Assembly: GCA_012861695.1 (NCBI GenBank)
Contig: JAAOOA010000460.1
Coordinates: 256,001-320,000, forward strand
DNA length: 64,000 bases
Source of the DNA: Trematomus loennbergii
Taxonomy: Eukaryota > Chordata > Actinopteri > Perciformes > Nototheniidae
Reading direction: 5' to 3'
Shown: piece by piece, positions 59,574 to 64,000 of the stretch
Numbering within the stretch: the first letter of the stretch is position 1
How the letters are laid out: each line of letters opens with the position of its first letter
Position numbers and translations under genes: made by a program
Notes under the pieces: model-generated
The model's input: the letters and a program-made list of their open reading frames with translations, nothing else
Told to the model about the DNA's origin: nothing
Database searches by the model: none

Positions 59574-59731
59574 CTGAACGAGGCTCCTTCTTCCAGGTGG
59601 GGGGGGGGGGGGGGGGGTAAAAACAGCAGCAAGCTTTGGGACGAACTCCCCTCTCTCTGATAGAAACAGGAAATGTTGTAACTTTTCGTAAAACAACTGT
59701 TTCAAATCAGCATCTCTTGAATACAACATCA

Positions 59732-59741
59732 AATAAATAAA
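59732..59741 (+). promoter_or_regulatory. Candidate polyadenylation signal, Ig copy 2
   Basis: Overlapping AATAAA hexamers (AATAAATAAA) at the same distance past the array as in copy 1. Confidence 0.45.
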
Positions 59742-59759
59742 ACTCAAAAAATCTTTAAT

Positions 59760-60708
59760 GGTGTTTATTTTTTGTAAATCACTTTTTGATTTAAACCTGA
59801 TGTTTATAAGATTCTTAGTTTTTGCAACAGTCCGTGCAAATATAAACAACTTTATAATAAAATAAACATTACTTGAACCGGCTCACAGTCCAAGCCCCTA
59901 CTGACTGAGCAAGTGCTTGACTAATTACGAGCTAATATGAAGTTGTTAAAATCTGTATGTCGATATTAAATAGCTCTTGTTTGCAGTTACTTACTAATTG
60001 AAAATATCACATTTTATTTTTGTATCCTCTATTTTCTTATTTGAAGCGTTGTACTGCTTACATCGGACCAAATCAGATATATAGTTTTAATGTATTTCAT
60101 ATGAATTGTTACAGTCACTACTATTCAAGAGGAATATATTTAAATCCTCCACAATATTTGTATAAAGTTCAACAAAAGGCTCAAATTAAACTTCCTTTTG
60201 TTGGTTATAAAGCCATATATATTGTAAATAAGATATATAAATATATACTGATTTTTTTGTAGTAATTTGCAAAATTCCTATTGTATTTCCTCTTTTTTGT
60301 ATATTTTATTTGGTCTAAAAAGAATTATAATATATTTAATGATATCAATTACTTAAATAAATATATATCTAATAATATTTCTACTTGTTCTCCTATTTGT
60401 TGTATGCACTAAATACAATTCCTTGGGAAAACCTGCGAGACTAACTTTAGATTTTTTAAAAAAGAATCATCCACAGCTGCATTTTATTAATACAGAAAAA
60501 CCCTTGACAACCCTCCAATTTCAAACCTGACTCAGTGGTCCAGAGTGTGATAGTGTAAGACAGTGTTAGATGTATTGTTAATATCTAACCGAGCAGCAGG
60601 GGGCAGCAGAGCTCTGCAGATCAACCTTTATCATCAGGGTTAAAACATGAGTTCAGAATCTACCAGTGTATTCTATATGGACATGCATCGCAGCATGAAG
60701 AGTCATGA
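59760..60708. repeat. Duplicated downstream flank of the Ig gene (copy 2)
   Basis: Homologous to 10,660-11,605, including GAGCAGCAGGGGGCAGCAGA and the future LINE target GAGTCATGA. No gene is recognised. Confidence 0.7.
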
Positions 60709-61013
60709 TTAAGTGTCTATATTTTAAATCTTGTGTCTGTAAAAATGTAAACGGTGTGTTAACCAGTGCATGTAATGTTGCAAGAGGGGTTAAGCAGGAG
60801 GGCAACGTGCTAGCCATAAGTCCATTAATTAAACTTATAAACAATGACAAGTTAATATCAGGAACACCAGTTGGCCATGCGCCCAAAATACCTGCCATCG
60901 CCTATGCAGATGATGTCACTGTTATTATAGAAAACCGGATGTTCGAACAAACCACCTAAACCTATATGAATTGGCATCAGGAGCTAAATTAAACCACAAC
61001 AAAACTGAAGGTG
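60709..61013 (+). mobile_element. Tx1/L1-like LINE fragment (copy 2), interrupted
   Basis: It begins at the same site (after GAGTCATGA) as 13,288. It holds the RT segment LAISPLIKLINNDKLISGTP ... AYADDVTVIIENRMFEQ, and beyond a frame break YELASGAKL-type sequence. It is cut at 61,014 by the Maverick-family element. Confidence 0.75.
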
Positions 61014-61099
61014 AGTAGTAGTACTGATGCCACTTCAATCACATTAGTATGCATACAAAGTGACAGGTCACATCCCCCACTAATTATGCTAATGAGCCC

Positions 61100-61545
61100 C
61101 GTTGATATGCTATTGAGCCCTTTGTTCGAGGTGTTATCGCGTGTAGGTGTGATATCACAGATAGGTGTGATATCCTTTGATGTGAGGTGTTGTAACATGT
61201 AGGTGTGATATTCCCCCTTGTAGTAGATCCTTTGTTGTCTAATCTAATTAGCCTTTGATGTCTGACCCTTTGATGTCTATCCTTGATGTGAGGGGTGAGG
61301 TGTTGTAACATGTAGGTGTGTTATTCCCCTTGTAGTAGATCCTTTTGTCTAATCTAATTAGCCTTTGATGTCTGCCCTTTGTTGTCTAATCTAATTACCC
61401 TTTGATGTCTGTCCTTTGATGTGAGGTGTTGTAACATGTAGGTGTGATATCACACCGACGTGTTATAAGCCTTTGATGTCAATCTAATTAGCCCTTTGAT
61501 GTCTGTCCTTTGATGTGAGGGTGGTGAGGTGTTGTAACATGTCTC
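61100..61545. repeat. Terminal tandem-like repeats with GTGTTGTAACATGTAGGTGT
   Basis: Irregular repeats of CCTTTGATGTCTGTCCTTTG, TGTCTAATCTAATTAGCC and GTGTTGTAACATGTAGGTGT (about four units) follow the element end. Confidence 0.8.
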
Positions 61546-61620
61546 GCACCCCGTCCCCCTCTCACCCCTTCCTGATAGAGGTGGGGGTGGAGCTAGGTAA
61601 AAAAGAAATCCGTGCAAACT

Positions 61621-61630
61621 AAATAAAAAG
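61621..61630 (+). promoter_or_regulatory. TATA-like box upstream of a short ORF
   Basis: AAATAAAAAG lies 46 bp before the ATG at 61,676, followed by CACTCATTTCAACTCACCAA and GTCACCTAAACTTTC. Related modules (GTCACCTAAACTTTTATTGT, then CCTCTCTAAATTAGATT) occur at about 61,913-61,953 and, with TATAAAAAAGTCACCTA, at 63,730-63,775. Confidence 0.4.
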
Positions 61631-61675
61631 CCACTCATTTCAACTCACCAAGTCACCTAAACTTTCAAAAAGAAA

Positions 61676-61801
61676 ATGGCAAAGAGACGCATCGATATGG
61701 GTTTAATCAGCGAGACGCCTGTGACAGTCGGGAGCGCCAGTCAAGAAACGGATGCATTATCTGTGCCCGGGTTCAGACCCTCCGTCAGAGGCTCTTCATG
61801 A
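61676..61801 (+). CDS. Unrecognised 41-residue ORF near the element end
   Basis: MAKRRIDMGLISETPVTVGS begins this frame, which ends VRGSS at 61,799-61,801. The start context AGAAAATGG and an upstream TATA-like box are supportive. No family is recognised; it may be a first exon. Confidence 0.35.
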   Translation: MAKRRIDMGLISETPVTVGSASQETDALSVPGFRPSVRGSS

Positions 61802-62194
61802 AAATGGAGTATGGATGTGTGAGACTGTCTCCCCTCACATGCCCTCCCACCCCTCCCCTCCCCCCTGCCCGTCACCTCCTGATTTTGCTATCAGCCATTC
61901 ATTTTCACTCACTAAGTCACCTAAACTTTTATTGTCCTCTCTAAATTAGATTAGTTTTTAATATGATTTGTGTTAACTAAGGATGTTCTCTTAAGTTGTA
62001 TGGCTTGTGAACTAATGTTTAATTACTTTACTAACTACAACAAAGTCTCTCTGAGAGGAAAATAATAATTTAAAATATGTTAATGACCCCCTGATATTGT
62101 ATTTTGTAATGTTTAATTACTTCACACAACTATTAATGAATCCCTATATGAAGTTACATGAGGCTACATTTACTGGTGTTGAGCCCTGGATGAT

Positions 62195-62385
62195 GAAAAT
62201 AATCTAAGGGTCATGTTAGGGGGACATTACGGAACTCAGGTGTCCGCCCTTGGAGGCTTGGAGAGCGGATAAAGAGAGGTGTATTTACTGGTGTTGAGCC
62301 CTGGATGATGTAAATAGTCCAAGTGCCATGGTAGGGGGGCATTACGGAACTCAGGAGTCCGCCCTTTGAGGCGTTGTTAACATTA
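62195..62385. repeat. Tandem pair of ATTACGGAACTCAGG blocks
   Basis: Two units of GGGGGCATTACGGAACTCAG then GAGTCCGCCCTT; the same tandem pair is in the palindrome arms at 41,230-41,390 and 49,025-49,205. Confidence 0.8.
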
Positions 62386-62399
62386 ATGCTTTTGTTTTG

Positions 62400-63470
62400 T
62401 TACTAAGATACTTTTTAGATACACTTTTGAAGTGAGCAACACTTTACAACTGGTAGAAAGTTAAGTACTTTGTATGGAATTGGGTTTTATTTAGAGCTGT
62501 TTTCAGTGAGACAATGCAGTTTCTGATCATTTTAAGTTTCAAGGCTTTATGGCATATGCCCATTAGCTACCGTGTAGATATGTCAATGAAAAACATAGGT
62601 CACAGGCTCCCCAACAGTGCACATAAAACAAATAAAATACTGCAATAGAATGTTTTGATATGACAGATTTGTGCGTAATTCTCTCACAAAGGAACTGTAA
62701 GATACACGTTTATGTATGGAAAACTTTATAACTTGGTAAAATATTCATTCATTTGTAATGAATTACTTGACTAACATTACTTTTTTTAAATATATGTTTT
62801 TAGATGCTTTACTTTTGATTTCTTTCATGTTATTTTAACACAACATTACTTTTTCATATTTTTCAACATACTGTGATATTTGTTTTTTTCTCCTTTTTCC
62901 ATTATATTTTTTAATATACAGACACTCAACGCAATAAGTCCCACCCCAATCAGCAAATCATCCAAAACTAAGGACCCCCACTAAGACGAACAGATTTTCT
63001 TTAAGACTGTGACTCTTAAAGGCACTTGGGGATTTTAGTAAGACAATCCTGTTTTCTGGAAATAACTTAAATGATTTTTGTTTTTTCTCCTACAAAGATA
63101 CTTATAGTTACACTTTAATGGATGCAAAACTTTATAACTTGGTAAAATATTCATTAATTTGTAATGAATTGAGATTCTTAAAGAATCAAACTCTAAATGG
63201 AGAGTTTGTGATTTTAACACTGTTTCGATGAAACAATGCAGTTTTGATAACTTCACTTACTAACATTACTTTTTTAAATATATGTTTTGTTAGATGACTT
63301 TACTGATTTTTGCTTTTTTCTTCCTTGCTTTTGTTTGTGTTACTAAGATACTTTTAGATACACTTTGAAGTGTGCAACACTTTACAACTGATAGAATAGT
63401 ACTTTGTAAGGAATTTGTTTTCTTGGTAGAATATAAAGTACTTTGTAAGGAATTGGGTTTCTTAACAATC
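62400..63470. repeat. Dispersed ~90-bp module copies, third element
   Basis: Copies of AAGATACTTTTTAGATACAC ... AAAGTTAAGTACTTTGTATG lie at about 62,404, 63,095, 63,345 and 63,420. No exon is recognised with confidence; a splice-like AATATACAG at 62,913 precedes a short frame ending near 62,985. Confidence 0.6.
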
Positions 63471-64000
63471 CTGCTCCACCATTAAATCACTTAATCTGCT
63501 ACTTCCAGGCAAAGCTTTAAAACTTGTATCGTGTATTAAGTCATGTCTTGGCAAAAATGAGAGTCCTGGGTGCTTTAAAACATTTCTTAGAACATTTTGA
63601 TATATTCAAACACATAATGAACTGCAATGACTCTGGCTCACTGCTGCATCAAATTTATTTTACACTGTTGTGAGGACAAGACTGTGAGACTCTCAGACCC
63701 TTTGTTGTCAATCTAATTAGCCTTGATCTATAAAAAAGTCACCTACTACTTTTATTTGTCCTCTCTAAATTAGATTTACGGTTTTTAAAATTCTGAAAAG
63801 GCGTGTTGTGAGAGGGAAAAAACAGATGTATGTATGCGGTTTTGAATGGTGGCTGATTGATGAAAACTGATCCAAAATAAGGGGTCAGGAATAATATGAC
63901 TTGAAACATGAGCAATCATGTTAATAGCTACAGATACGGTAAAGTACTACAACAACAACAACAACATAGGAGTGCTTATACTGTATGTTGTAAAAGCAGG
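63470..64000. other. Element interior, no gene recognised
   Basis: AT-rich, including an (ACA)n run at about 63,949-63,966. A TATA-like module lies at 63,730. Confidence 0.4.

Larger units (their letters stand above)
61014..64000 (+). mobile_element. Maverick-family element, left end, continuing past the window
   Basis: It starts AGTAGTAGTACTGATGCCAC and shares TTAGTATGCATACAAAGTGA and CAGGTCACA with the palindrome ends. Arm modules then recur: GAGGTGTTATCGCGTGTAGG, the GGAGGCTTGGAGAGCGGATA block, and the TTTGTATGGAATTGGGTTTT module. It lies in a LINE, so it is a younger insertion. It is a different, diverged copy from the palindrome arms, with its own promoter-like modules. Its far end is outside the window. 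Confidence 0.75.

Overview
The window reads as teleost fish nuclear DNA, probably from a spiny-rayed fish. It holds intron-containing immunoglobulin-superfamily genes, long (CA)n tracts, GC-rich and AT-rich minisatellites, and a dense nest of fish-type transposons (DIRS, L2, a Rex/L2-like LINE, Tx1/L1-like LINE, hAT, Tc1-like, Maverick/Polinton). No bacterial operon, rRNA, tRNA or CRISPR was found. All calls come from reading the sequence; no database search was possible.

Layout. 1-125: tail of a Maverick-family element. About 185-4735: a minus-strand DIRS retrotransposon with a hAT element nested in it (3603-4596, perfect 8-bp target duplication). 5351-8258: Fc-receptor-like Ig gene copy 1 (six exons), with a 51-bp minisatellite at its exon 4 splice acceptor and a 2.2-kb 3' UTR minisatellite. 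10.5-14 kb: duplicated flank and a small Tx1-like LINE. 14.0-16.8 kb: a LINE carrying an in-frame 66-bp coding minisatellite. 16.8-18.0 kb: decayed hAT. 20.1-21.2 kb: hAT-type non-autonomous element with a 37-bp minisatellite. 21.8-24.7 kb: an L2 LINE nested inside another L2. 28.1-30.1 kb: a broken minus-strand V-type Ig gene. 30.35-35.43 kb: a 5-kb element with about 130-bp inverted ends and a second inverted-repeat element nested in it. 38,047-52,397: a 14.35-kb near-perfect palindrome. 57,040-59,099: Fc-receptor-like copy 2, same strand as copy 1. 61,014-64,000: the end of another Maverick-family element, inserted in the second copy of the Tx1-like LINE.

The most remarkable object is the palindrome. 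Its two arms are about 7.16 kb each and separated by only 30 nt. It begins 5'-AGTAGTGTTACC, ends with the inverse, and is flanked by a perfect 6-bp duplication (GTCATC). At the fold point each arm carries a fragment of a retroviral-type integrase. A 6-bp duplication, 5'-AG ends and an integrase together point to Maverick/Polinton (adintovirus-like) elements. No polymerase, capsid or protease gene is present. I infer a snap-back derivative: one end of a larger element copied into an inverted dimer, then integrated. The arms carry short unrecognised genes, including a two-exon phase-0 gene and a 93-residue ORF.

The two Fc-receptor-like copies come from a direct segmental duplication that includes the downstream flank and a LINE insertion at the same site. 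Both copies, and the V-type gene, contain several one-base indels, so they are either pseudogenes or affected by consensus errors in homopolymers; the palindrome arms differ mostly in homopolymer length as well.
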